Assembly: GCA_002506595.1 (NCBI GenBank)
Contig: DAXV01000065.1
Location: 1 to 14,279 of the forward strand
Source: Acidilobaceae archaeon UBA158
GTDB taxonomy: Archaea > Thermoproteota > Thermoprotei_A > Sulfolobales > Acidilobaceae
DNA: 14,279 bases
Direction of reading: 5' to 3'
Below the pieces are notes generated by a model. The model saw only the letters and a list, made by a program, of their open reading frames with translations, did not search any database and was not told the DNA's origin. Of the stretch, positions 5,989 to 13,130 are shown one piece after another. How positions within the stretch are numbered: the first letter of the stretch is position 1; each line of letters starts with the position of its first letter. The position numbers were made by a program, and so were the translations under genes.

Positions 5989-6729
5989 TTGGCAGCAAAA
6001 AGATCATGGGAACTCATATTAATAGATTTATGGGATTCTTTAAGACCACCAAGCTTTGATATAATGTTAATCTTGGTAGCTACATTAAGTGGCATTCTTT
6101 CTGTATTAGAGCCAGTTACAACTCCACCTGCAGTTGCAAACGCAGTTTTAGGAGCAGTATTATTCGTTACTTCACTTTATTTAGCTTTAAGGGCGTCTTC
6201 TGATCTTGTCAACTTGGTTCAAACTGGTGTAATGCCATTATATTTGACATATCCAATATCAAGAAGGGTTACCTCTTTAATTATTTACTTGACCAGAGTT
6301 TTCTTACCATCACTTATATTGTTAGGAATACCAGCTATAGTTTCAGGCATAATGCTATATCCAGTTGTTGGTAAAAATATTGGTGAATTCCTAATAATGT
6401 GGATTGCATATTTAATTCAAGCACAATTATATGGTTCAATATTTATCTTAGCATCCAACAAAACAAAAAGCACTGGAACATCGGCTGTAATCAGTATAAC
6501 AGGTTATTTTGGTTATACTGCGACAAGCGTTATATTAGCATTAATTGGAAGTATAGATAACATAGGAATTTTAAACAAAATAGCAAATTCGATGGGATTT
6601 TATAATGTTTTATATGATATGTTAACAGGTATTTCAACTCCATTATGGGAGATCTTAGTTGTCCCAATAATATTTTTGGCATTATTCATAACTTATATAA
6701 TATACTTTACTAGGAGGTTCGAACCATAA
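5989..6729 (+). CDS. ABC-2 type transporter permease, six predicted membrane helices
   Basis: A hydrophobic 246-residue protein with helices at about 25-40, 47-67, 97-122, 131-155, 164-188 and 221-240. This matches the six-helix ABC-2 permease plan, which pairs with CcmA/BcrA-like ATPases. A polar N-terminus (KRSWELILIDLWDSLRPP) probably carries the amphipathic interface helix. Segment LTYPISRRVTSL (86-97) between helices 2 and 3 is the likely coupling region to the ATPase: ABC-2 proteins often have a P-[IVL]-[ST]-R motif here. The TTG start is chosen because GGAGGGG (5976-5982) lies 6 bases upstream. Its stop TAA overlaps the ATG of the next gene by one base, so the two are translationally coupled. 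Family assignment rests on topology, this motif and context. Confidence 0.82.
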   Translation: MAAKRSWELILIDLWDSLRPPSFDIMLILVATLSGILSVLEPVTTPPAVANAVLGAVLFVTSLYLALRASSDLVNLVQTGVMPLYLTYPISRRVTSLIIYLTRVFLPSLILLGIPAIVSGIMLYPVVGKNIGEFLIMWIAYLIQAQLYGSIFILASNKTKSTGTSAVISITGYFGYTATSVILALIGSIDNIGILNKIANSMGFYNVLYDMLTGISTPLWEILVVPIIFLALFITYIIYFTRRFEP

Positions 6730-7340
6730 TGTTTTGGTTTAAAAAGCTATTACCTAGGATAATTTTTGGAATTGCAATTGCTTTAATTATTGCATCAGTA
6801 TTTGCAACTCAATATGGTGTAAAGACATATTCATCTTGGAGTATTGGATATAATGGAAAATCAGCTCCTGCAATATTGGCTGCAATTGTTCCTACAGGCT
6901 CTGGTATAGCAAAAATAAATATTACAGGCGTTTCACAAGCACTTTATATGAATTTAACAGGTAACCCTCTTACATTATTGGGAGAGGCAGGAGGATTAGG
7001 ATTAAAAACAGTTAATACTATTTCTCATGATGATTTTCAAACTGGGGTATATTTCGTAGTTACTGGTCTTCAAGGAAATCCGATAACTGCTGAGCAGGCA
7101 TTTCAAGGTCTTGTAAAGAACGCTCAGAAAATAGGAAACAGCTTTATAGTTAAAAAAAGCGTTAATCCTGAAGAAAGCATTGTTGTATTAGCATTTCCCA
7201 ATTCTTCAACAGTTTTAATAAATGAAAACTTCAAAGTAACAGGCTATGGCCATATATCTTTGGTCTTTGGAATAGAATTAGGTATCGCATTAATAGTTTT
7301 TGCTATACTTCTCGATGTAATTATGAGAAGATCGCATTAA
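6729..7340 (+). CDS. Membrane protein with large extracytoplasmic domain, third gene of the ABC operon
   Basis: A 203-residue protein with one helix near each end (about 9-27 and 178-197). The basic N-terminus (FKKLLPR) and basic C-terminus (MRRSH) put both ends in the cytoplasm and about 150 residues outside. The exposed part has N-glycosylation sequons NIT (about 63), NLT (about 75) and NSS (about 158), as in archaeal surface proteins, and an alanine/glycine-rich region (AILAAIVPTGSGIAKINITG, LLGEAGGLGLK). I do not recognise the family. Start overlaps the permease stop by one base (TAATG), with AGGAGGT at 6712-6718 as ribosome binding site. The tight coupling suggests it is a subunit of the exporter, for instance an external adaptor or substrate-handling part; that is inference from position. 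The last gene of the operon, followed by T5 at about 7363-7367. Confidence 0.7.
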   Translation: MFWFKKLLPRIIFGIAIALIIASVFATQYGVKTYSSWSIGYNGKSAPAILAAIVPTGSGIAKINITGVSQALYMNLTGNPLTLLGEAGGLGLKTVNTISHDDFQTGVYFVVTGLQGNPITAEQAFQGLVKNAQKIGNSFIVKKSVNPEESIVVLAFPNSSTVLINENFKVTGYGHISLVFGIELGIALIVFAILLDVIMRRSH

Positions 7341-7402
7341 ATAATTACCAAAAAACAAATGCTTTTTAATATTTTAATTTATAATTAAAATAGGTGAAAG
7401 AA

Positions 7403-7705
7403 TTGGTAGAGAATCAGCAAAACTTAATATATATAGGTAGGAAACCTTTAATGAATTATGCTTTAGTAGCTATTAAGATGTTTAACTACGATAATGTAGA
7501 AGAAATTAAAATTAGGGCTAGGGGATTAAATATATGTAAAGCCGTTGATCTAGTTGAATACCTTAAAAACATGTATTATAAAGACTTAATTCTTAAAGAT
7601 CTAAATATTTTCTCCGAGGAGGTTTCTGATGAAAAAGGAAATAAGAAAACTTTGCCTTCTATAGAAATAACAATAAATAAAGGGAAAAACGCTCCTATTA
7701 TTTAA
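7403..7705 (+). CDS. albA: Alba chromatin/RNA-binding protein
   Basis: Small basic dimeric protein that coats archaeal DNA and RNA. The Alba signature is intact: NLIYIGRKPLMNY near the N-terminus, VEEIKIRARGLNICKAVDLVEYL in the middle, and a final strand PSIEITINKGK; length about 100 residues is normal. In Sulfolobus Alba (Sso10b) the loop is IGKKPVMNY, and its first Lys (Lys16) is the acetylated residue. Here that position is Arg (IGRKP), while the second Lys is kept. Tyr-Tyr replaces the R-F-x-P segment that contains the dimer-dimer Phe. I chose TTG at 7403 because GGTG (7393-7396) is then well spaced; the longer frame starts with GTG inside that site and is possible if the mRNA is leaderless. 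The gene stands alone and converges on SRP54, with the two stop codons overlapping. Confidence 0.9.
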   Translation: MVENQQNLIYIGRKPLMNYALVAIKMFNYDNVEEIKIRARGLNICKAVDLVEYLKNMYYKDLILKDLNIFSEEVSDEKGNKKTLPSIEITINKGKNAPII

Positions 7706-9039
7706 TCCTCTAAATTTTGAATTCCCAACTTCTTCAATATGCTTTTATCTCTTCTAATTCTCTTCATTATAGTCTTCAAATTTTTATAATAAACAAGTAA
7801 ATCTTTAACATCTTCAATGCTTGCACCACTACCTATTGCTATTCTTCTCATTCTCTTTCTATCAATTATATCAGGATTATTCAATTCTTCATATGTCATG
7901 CTTTCTATGATATGTATCCATTTATCTACTTTTTCTTCACCAATTTTTAATTGCTCATTCTTTATTTGAGGCAAAGAACTTGTTGGTAACATTTGCAATA
8001 TTTTGCTAAAAGGACCCATTTTTCTTAAGCTCTTTAATTGGGCATATAATGTCCTCATATTTATCTTTCCTTTAGCTAAATCTTCTTGCAATTTTTCTAT
8101 ATTTATATTATCTTGTACAGACTTTACTTTTTCTAACAAAGCATCTAAATCACCTAAACCTAATAATCTCGAGACAAATTTTGATGGATTAAATAGCTCT
8201 AACTCATCTATTTTTTCTCCAGTTCCTATGAATTTAACTCTTGCACCAGTTGCAGCTATTGCAGATAAAACGCCTCCTCCCTTTGCTGTTCCATCAAGCT
8301 TTGTTACTATAATTGATCCTATAGGTGTAGTTTCATGGAATTGCTTAGCTAAATCAAAAGCCTTCTGGCCTATTGAAGAATCCAACACAAGTATTACTTC
8401 ATCAGGCTTTATCTTATTAGATATATTTTTCATCTCATCAAGCAAGCTTTTTTCATTTCCATAACCATGTCTTCCAGCTGTGTCTATTATTATTATATCT
8501 GCATTTTTATTTTTAAAATATTCAACCCCATTCTTTGAAATTTCTTCTGCCTTATTATTATTTTGTTCACCATAAAACATAGCTCCACTTAAATTAGATA
8601 ACGTTTTAAGTTGTTCATAAGCTCCAGGTCTATACGTGTCTGCTGCAACTAGGCCTACTTTATACCCTTTTTTTACATAAAAATTAGCGAGTTTTCCTGC
8701 AGTTGTAGTTTTTCCTGAACCTTGAACTCCCACCAATAATATTATCCATGGGGTCTTTTTAGGTTCTATTTCTGGATTTGTATCCCCTCCAAATAAATTG
8801 CTCAATTCATCATATACTATTTTTATAAACCATTCTTTTCTAGTTATACCTGAAGGGGGTTCTTCTTCTAATGCCTTTTTCCTTATGTTTTCGCTTAATT
8901 CCTTAACTAATTTAATATTAACATCTGATCTTATTAATTCTCTTTGCAAATCTCTAATAAATTCTTCAACTGAGTCTTTATACGTGCTGCCTCCTTTCAA
9001 AAACTTTGACATGGCATTTCTTAGTCCATCTAGTACCAA
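7702..9039 (-). CDS. srp54: Signal recognition particle 54 kDa GTPase
   Basis: The SRP subunit that binds signal sequences of nascent proteins and SRP RNA, and docks with its receptor FtsY through GTP. The 445 residues match archaeal SRP54. The N domain covers about 1-90, and the G domain about 97-295 with GVQGSGKTT (104-112), DTYRPGAYEQL (134-144), DTAGRHGYG (186-194), TKLDGTAKGGG (246-256) and GTGE (272-275). LLGLGDLDALLEKV links to the methionine-bearing M domain (about 300-432), including MRRIAIGSG (397-405), the RNA-binding helix-turn-helix region. The start is TTG at 9039, supported by GGGGTTA 6-8 bases upstream; no ATG lies further up in frame. A TATA-like ACTTTTTAAG (minus strand, 9071-9080) fits a leader of about 10 bases. 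The stop TAA overlaps the alba stop. Confidence 0.97.
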   Translation of the reverse strand: MVLDGLRNAMSKFLKGGSTYKDSVEEFIRDLQRELIRSDVNIKLVKELSENIRKKALEEEPPSGITRKEWFIKIVYDELSNLFGGDTNPEIEPKKTPWIILLVGVQGSGKTTTAGKLANFYVKKGYKVGLVAADTYRPGAYEQLKTLSNLSGAMFYGEQNNNKAEEISKNGVEYFKNKNADIIIIDTAGRHGYGNEKSLLDEMKNISNKIKPDEVILVLDSSIGQKAFDLAKQFHETTPIGSIIVTKLDGTAKGGGVLSAIAATGARVKFIGTGEKIDELELFNPSKFVSRLLGLGDLDALLEKVKSVQDNINIEKLQEDLAKGKINMRTLYAQLKSLRKMGPFSKILQMLPTSSLPQIKNEQLKIGEEKVDKWIHIIESMTYEELNNPDIIDRKRMRRIAIGSGASIEDVKDLLVYYKNLKTIMKRIRRDKSILKKLGIQNLED

Positions 9040-9129
9040 TAGCTAACCCCATTTTATTAGGGTTTTCTGACTTAAAAAGTGCATAATTAATATTTAATCT
9101 TTAAAATAACTAAAATTGGGGGAGGAATT
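9040..9129. promoter_or_regulatory. Divergent promoters of srp54 and the aminopeptidase gene
   Basis: Minus strand: ACTTTTTAAG at 9071-9080 is about 26 bases before a start site near 9050, followed by GGGGTTAG and the TTG of srp54. Plus strand: TATTTAATC (9091-9099) or TTTAAAATA (9100-9108) would start the aminopeptidase mRNA near 9119-9129. The long purine-rich GGGGGAGG at 9118-9125 favours the upstream choice, with a short leader. Confidence 0.45.
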
Positions 9130-10842
9130 ATGCTAAATGAAATTGAAACAATTGGGAATATTTATAATAAATTCATCAATTATACAAATGATTATAGGGC
9201 CTATAGATTTTTATCGATTTATACAAAATATAATAGAATCCAAGGAAGTGCTGAGATTTTAGATGCTGCTAAGTTTATTGAAAAAACATTAATAGAAAAT
9301 TCTCCTAATATATTAAATGTTGAATTCTTAAAATTCGGGGGAACTTCAGTTCCAGATTGGATTGGCGCTCCAACAGGCTGGTTACATAGATTTACTTGGC
9401 TAAAAATTGGTAATGTTGAATTTAATAGCTTACAGCACCCTACTTTACCTGTTGCTCATTCCCCTCCATCTGATGGAAAAGTTGTTGGTAAAGCTATAAA
9501 AATAAATAAATGGAATGATCCCGAAGAATATAAAAAGGCTAAAGGAAAAATAGTTGTATCTGATGGTATATCTTATATAGTTTATAGGCTTGCATATGAA
9601 AATGGTGCGTTAGGAGTATTGCTTTATTCAAAGAATTCTCCTCCAGAAGCAGTTCCATACAAATCGTTGTTTTTAAGTAGAGAAGAGGCAATAAAATACA
9701 CAATACCAGCTATATCTATACCAAACTATTTAGTAGATAATATAGAGGATAAAGAAGTTTCAATGTATTTAGATGCTGACGTAAAGAAAGATCCAGGATT
9801 TCCTTATATTTTAGCATGGATTGGAGATAAGAATTCTAAGGGTCCTATATTAATGGCTCATATGTGTCATCCAAGTCCTGGCGCAAACGATAACGGAAGT
9901 GGAACAGTTTCTTTAATGGAATCAGCTATAGTTTTAAGCGAAATGATACAAAAAGGTGAAATAAAACAGCCAGATAAAACAATTAGATTCATATGGTTCC
10001 CAGAATATACTGGAAGCAGCGTTGTCTTCAATTCATGGTTGTCTAGTCTCGTTACAGAGGCAATAAATCTTGATATGGTTGGAGTTTATCCAAATGAAAG
10101 AGATGGACCACTAAAAGTTATTAGCAATAGCATAAGCAATATATCTAAATCGAGTGCTGCCTTATATTACACAACAAAAATAATATCTAAAAAAATGGGT
10201 TTTGATAGGTTTGTTTTGACTCCATATGATGGAGGAAGCGATCATGATATTACAATATCATACGGAATCCCTTCAGCTATGCTTAATCAATGGCCAGATT
10301 ATGCTTATCATACTGACTTAGATGATATGAATAGGATATCTAGGTTTATGCTTAAGCTCTCCTCTTCAGTAGCTTCTTTAGCTGCTTATACATTAACCTT
10401 AATTGATGTAGATACCTCAGTATTTTACAATGATCTGTTAAATCAAATCATAACAAATCATTTATCAAATGATGATATAACATCAGCAAAACTTGCCTTA
10501 AAATACTTGCCAGAGTTATTTAATTTAGAAAAGAAAGATGTAGATATAAAAATTGAAGCAAATGGGGATAATATTATAAAAAATAAACCTCCAATGCTTG
10601 AAGGCTTAAGAGCCATTGCAAAATATAATTTTGATGCTTCATTAAAGGTATCTGAAATTTTAAGTAAGGCTCCTTTAGGAATGACTGTTTATCTTAGAGA
10701 AGCATTTTTCTTATCAAAAGATAAGCCTTTAAAAGAAGTCTATACCCTTTTATTAGCAGAGTATGGCAAAAATAATGTTAATAATGAAGATCTTCTAAAT
10801 CTGTTCAATATATTAGCTGATGCAAAAATTATTAGTTATTAA
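9130..10842 (+). CDS. Zinc aminopeptidase-like protein, M28/DUF4910 type with PA-like insert
   Basis: A 570-residue probable metallo-aminopeptidase of the M28 clan. The metal-site motifs appear in order: AHMCHPSPGANDNGSG (243-258), FPEYTGS (290-296), INLDMVG (312-318) and YAYHTDLDD (391-399). Likely zinc ligands are His244 or His247, Asp254, Glu292, Asp315 and His394. Classical M28 enzymes have HxD in the first motif and an EE pair; here the first is H-x-C-H-P and only one Glu is present. As I recall, this H-x-CHP-xx-ANDN form is typical of DUF4910-like aminopeptidases. Residues about 100-215 form a PA-type insert. From about 420 a helical C-terminal domain follows whose role I cannot name. 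No signal peptide is visible, so it is probably cytoplasmic and trims peptides. The ATG follows the strong site GGGGGAGG (9118-9125) by 4 bases. thrB starts 58 bases downstream with its own promoter. Confidence 0.85.
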   Translation: MLNEIETIGNIYNKFINYTNDYRAYRFLSIYTKYNRIQGSAEILDAAKFIEKTLIENSPNILNVEFLKFGGTSVPDWIGAPTGWLHRFTWLKIGNVEFNSLQHPTLPVAHSPPSDGKVVGKAIKINKWNDPEEYKKAKGKIVVSDGISYIVYRLAYENGALGVLLYSKNSPPEAVPYKSLFLSREEAIKYTIPAISIPNYLVDNIEDKEVSMYLDADVKKDPGFPYILAWIGDKNSKGPILMAHMCHPSPGANDNGSGTVSLMESAIVLSEMIQKGEIKQPDKTIRFIWFPEYTGSSVVFNSWLSSLVTEAINLDMVGVYPNERDGPLKVISNSISNISKSSAALYYTTKIISKKMGFDRFVLTPYDGGSDHDITISYGIPSAMLNQWPDYAYHTDLDDMNRISRFMLKLSSSVASLAAYTLTLIDVDTSVFYNDLLNQIITNHLSNDDITSAKLALKYLPELFNLEKKDVDIKIEANGDNIIKNKPPMLEGLRAIAKYNFDASLKVSEILSKAPLGMTVYLREAFFLSKDKPLKEVYTLLLAEYGKNNVNNEDLLNLFNILADAKIISY

Positions 10843-10853
10843 CAAAGGGAAAA

Positions 10854-10861
10854 TATTTATA
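10854..10861 (+). promoter_or_regulatory. TATA element of thrB
   Basis: TATTTATA, preceded by the purine-rich AAAGGGAAA as possible BRE, lies about 26 bases before a start site near 10883. This leaves a leader of about 18 bases with GGTGG (10891-10895). It supports separate transcription of thrB and the internal ATG at 10901. Confidence 0.45.
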
Positions 10862-10900
10862 TTCACTAAACTATTCGTTTTTATTAAAAAGGTGGTTAAA

Positions 10901-11857
10901 ATGGAAGAATTGTGGGCTAAGGCTTACTCTAGTTCTGCAAATTTAGGCCCCGGATTTGATGTTTTATCATTAGCTCATACAGCATATTATGATATAGTCT
11001 CTATATCAGCTAAAAGGGGGAATGGTGATATTAAAGTAGAAAAAATTGAAGGTCCTTTTTCATCTAATGTTAATGAAAATAATAGTGCATACTATGCTAT
11101 TAAATATATGATAAACGATTTAAAATTAAATAACTATGATATAAAAATTAGAATTTGGAAGGGGATACCTGTTTCTTCAGGTTTGGGAGGTAGTGGAGCA
11201 ACTGCTGCAGCAGCAGTTTTTGCATTATCAAATGCACTAAATCTAGGATTAAAAAGAGAAGAATTAATAAAATATGCTGGCTATGGAGAAATAGCATCTG
11301 CAGGAGTTCCTCATTATGATAATGTTTCTGCATCTTTATTAGGAAAGCTTGTTGTTGTTGGAAATATTGATGATAAAATACATGCTTTCAACTTTGATAT
11401 CAATGCAAGCTTCATTATATTTAGGCCTATTAATTATTACCTGGAAAATAAAACTCAATATATGAGATCGTTATTACCTAAAATTGTAGATTTTAAGCAA
11501 CATGTACATGATATAGGAAAGCTTGGAATTCTTATCTCTTCATTATTGAGAGGTGATCTCAAATCTGCTGGAAAAGCAATGGATGATATTATTGTTACAA
11601 ACGCGAGAGCTAAAGCAGTTCCATGTTTTCTAGAAATTAAAGAGGCATTACTTAATGAAGGAGCTTATGGAGTTGCAATAAGTGGTGCTGGACCATCAAT
11701 AATAGTTTTATATGATAAAAATGCTGAAAATTTAATTAATGTGGGATTAAATATTTATAAAAAATGCAACATAAATGCTGAAGCAAAAATAGTAAATCCA
11801 GCTCCTGAAACAAAAATATTAGATGGAAATAACTGGAGTTTCTCCGAATCTACCTAA
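10901..11857 (+). CDS. thrB: Homoserine kinase (GHMP kinase family)
   Basis: Phosphorylates homoserine to O-phosphohomoserine with ATP, the step before threonine synthase. The 318 residues match the family length. Motifs: SSANLGPGFDVLSLA (11-25), the homoserine-kinase form of GHMP motif 1; GIPVSSGLGGSGATAAAA (88-105), the ATP-binding motif 2; PHYDNVSASLLG (137-148); and ISGAGPSII (260-268), motif 3. The frame is open 27 codons further up to 10820, but that stretch overlaps the preceding gene and reads as low-complexity FIFTKLFVFIKKVV. ATG at 10901 has GGTGG 5 bases upstream and begins right at the conserved domain. No other threonine gene is in the window. The last 39 bases overlap the 3' end of the convergent DUF711 gene. 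Confidence 0.93.
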   Translation: MEELWAKAYSSSANLGPGFDVLSLAHTAYYDIVSISAKRGNGDIKVEKIEGPFSSNVNENNSAYYAIKYMINDLKLNNYDIKIRIWKGIPVSSGLGGSGATAAAAVFALSNALNLGLKREELIKYAGYGEIASAGVPHYDNVSASLLGKLVVVGNIDDKIHAFNFDINASFIIFRPINYYLENKTQYMRSLLPKIVDFKQHVHDIGKLGILISSLLRGDLKSAGKAMDDIIVTNARAKAVPCFLEIKEALLNEGAYGVAISGAGPSIIVLYDKNAENLINVGLNIYKKCNINAEAKIVNPAPETKILDGNNWSFSEST

Positions 11858-12919
11858 GCTTACTTTGTCTCCAGGTTCAACATTTTCAACAGGTATAATT
11901 CTCACACCTAAAGTCTTTGATTTCGTCTTTGCATATGCTGATTCATCTAACAACAAGCCTGCAACATCTACTATATTATAGGGTACAACTACTAGATCTA
12001 ATCCAGCTAAGCAAACGCCACTCAACTTTACTAGATCTCTTGCGTTGAATTCATTTTCACTTGCCCTTGCCTTTAACTTTGAATCTTCAGCGATTGGTAA
12101 CATAACTTCATTAAATCCTATGGTCTTTAAACTTTTAGAAGCAATTAATAATGCATCGTTAACTTTTTTTAATCCATAGGCAAATCCAGGCTTAGGTAGC
12201 CTTACTCCAGATACCTGCTCAACTAATCCTAAACTTGACTCTTCCATCCATGGAGAAACACTTAAATCAACGCCTGCATATTCTATGTTTAAAATATTAG
12301 ATACATACATAGCCATGTCTTGAGCTACCTTTGCTGCATCTATAATAGATGTAATCATCCCATCATAACCGTTTTTTGTATATGAGTCCTTTAAATAGTT
12401 TGGATAAGTTAAAGCGGCTGATATCATAATTTTACCTGGAATTGCAGATGCTAGTGGATAATATGGTGTTATAAAGAATTTTTCATTTAATGTATTAACT
12501 CCAATGTTTGCCCCTAATTCTGGTAAATTAGATGTTAATTCATGTAAGGCCTTAGAGATTTTTATAGCCTCATCCCAATCATTACCTTTCATCAAAATAG
12601 AGGCAAACATTTTATTATTTGCAATTAATAATATTGCATCAGATAGTTTGCTATAATTAGAATCTATCTGACCTAAATTTATAGAATATTTTTCAGTTAA
12701 ATCTTCAAGTAACTTTGTAAAGCTTTCCAAATTCTCTAAGAAAGGTGGATTAGGAAATGCAATTCTTAGATATGTAGGGCTTATATTAAATTGGCTTTTA
12801 TATTTATCTATAGCATCAGAAAATTTTAACAAAAAAGTTTCAATTTCATCTTTAGCATCATCCATATCATCAGGAAGGGGTTTACCATAATGAACAGTTA
12901 AAGTTCTTATCTCATACAC
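11819..12919 (-). CDS. DUF711 (UPF0210-like) family protein
   Basis: A member of DUF711, conserved in bacteria and archaea without a settled function. Recognised by the N-terminal EIRTLTVHYG, the central VDLSVSPWMEESSLGLVEQVSG, and MLPIAEDSKLKARASENEF followed by LVKLSGVCLAGLDLVVVPYN, which match the family's conserved blocks (acidic D-x-S, P-x-x-ED and S-x-VC-x-x-GLD). The conserved Cys and Asp/Glu residues suggest an enzyme. I chose GTG at 12919: the frame is open to an ATG at 12937, but a TATA element (12938-12950) abuts that ATG and would initiate near 12919, GGGGAT precedes the GTG, and the family's conserved start (x-IRT-x-T) begins there. The product is then 366 residues. Its C-terminal 39 bases overlap the end of thrB on the other strand. 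Confidence 0.85.
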   Translation of the reverse strand: MYEIRTLTVHYGKPLPDDMDDAKDEIETFLLKFSDAIDKYKSQFNISPTYLRIAFPNPPFLENLESFTKLLEDLTEKYSINLGQIDSNYSKLSDAILLIANNKMFASILMKGNDWDEAIKISKALHELTSNLPELGANIGVNTLNEKFFITPYYPLASAIPGKIMISAALTYPNYLKDSYTKNGYDGMITSIIDAAKVAQDMAMYVSNILNIEYAGVDLSVSPWMEESSLGLVEQVSGVRLPKPGFAYGLKKVNDALLIASKSLKTIGFNEVMLPIAEDSKLKARASENEFNARDLVKLSGVCLAGLDLVVVPYNIVDVAGLLLDESAYAKTKSKTLGVRIIPVENVEPGDKVSLGRFGETPVISI

Positions 12920-12937
12920 CAGTATCCCCAACACCAT

Positions 12938-12950
12938 TTTATATATTTAA
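12938..12950 (-). promoter_or_regulatory. TATA element of the DUF711 gene
   Basis: Reads TTAAATATATAAA on the minus strand, centred about 25 bases before the proposed GTG start at 12919, so the transcript would be leaderless or nearly so. It directly abuts the alternative ATG at 12937, which would then lie outside the mRNA. Confidence 0.5.
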
Positions 12951-12999
12951 GCTATAAATTTTTATTACCTTAATTCAAAAACAAATATGCCGTTGAAAA

Positions 13000-13015
13000 C
13001 CTTAAAAACCTTAAA
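13000..13015 (+). promoter_or_regulatory. Promoter of the tRNA-Ser gene, tandem CCTTAAA elements
   Basis: CCTTAAA occurs twice, at 13000-13006 and 13009-13015, within a 9-base tandem repeat AAAACCTTA starting at 12996. The downstream copy is about 33 bases before the mature tRNA 5' end, which fits initiation near 13040 and a short leader removed by RNase P. Confidence 0.5.
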
Positions 13016-13045
13016 CTTAGATATAATAATGCGAATGAAGTCGAT

Positions 13046-13130
13046 GCCGCGGTCGCCCAGCCCGGTAGGGCGTCGGCCTGCTAAGCCGATGGGGTTAATC
13101 CCCGCGCGGGTTCAAATCCCGCCCGCGGCG
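13046..13130 (+). tRNA. tRNA-Ser, anticodon GCT
   Basis: A complete class II tRNA of 85 bases. Acceptor stem GCCGCGG (13046-13052) pairs with CCGCGGC (13123-13129), with discriminator G13130. The D stem GCCC/GGGC (13055-13058, 13068-13071) encloses AGCCCGGTA. The anticodon stem TCGGC/GCCGA (13073-13077, 13085-13089) has loop CTGCTAA with anticodon GCT at 13080-13082, reading AGC and AGT serine codons. The long variable arm GGGG-TTAAT-CCCC (13091-13103) is diagnostic of serine or leucine, and the anticodon settles serine. T stem GCGGG/CCCGC with loop TTCAAAT. No intron is present and CCA is not encoded. The extreme GC content of the stems against AT-rich flanks points to a thermophile. Confidence 0.97.

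Noticed and set aside
8003..8464. Open frame of 153 codons antisense to srp54
   Set aside because: A mirror of the strongly conserved SRP54 G and M domains. Composition is Ser/Phe/Ile-rich as expected for an antisense frame, with no start signal. The same holds for the shorter antisense frames within the DUF1152, SDR, ABC ATPase and ThrB genes.
10820..10900. Upstream extension of the homoserine kinase
   Set aside because: It overlaps the end of the aminopeptidase gene and contains the TATA element, and the internal ATG at 10901 has a well-placed GGTGG.
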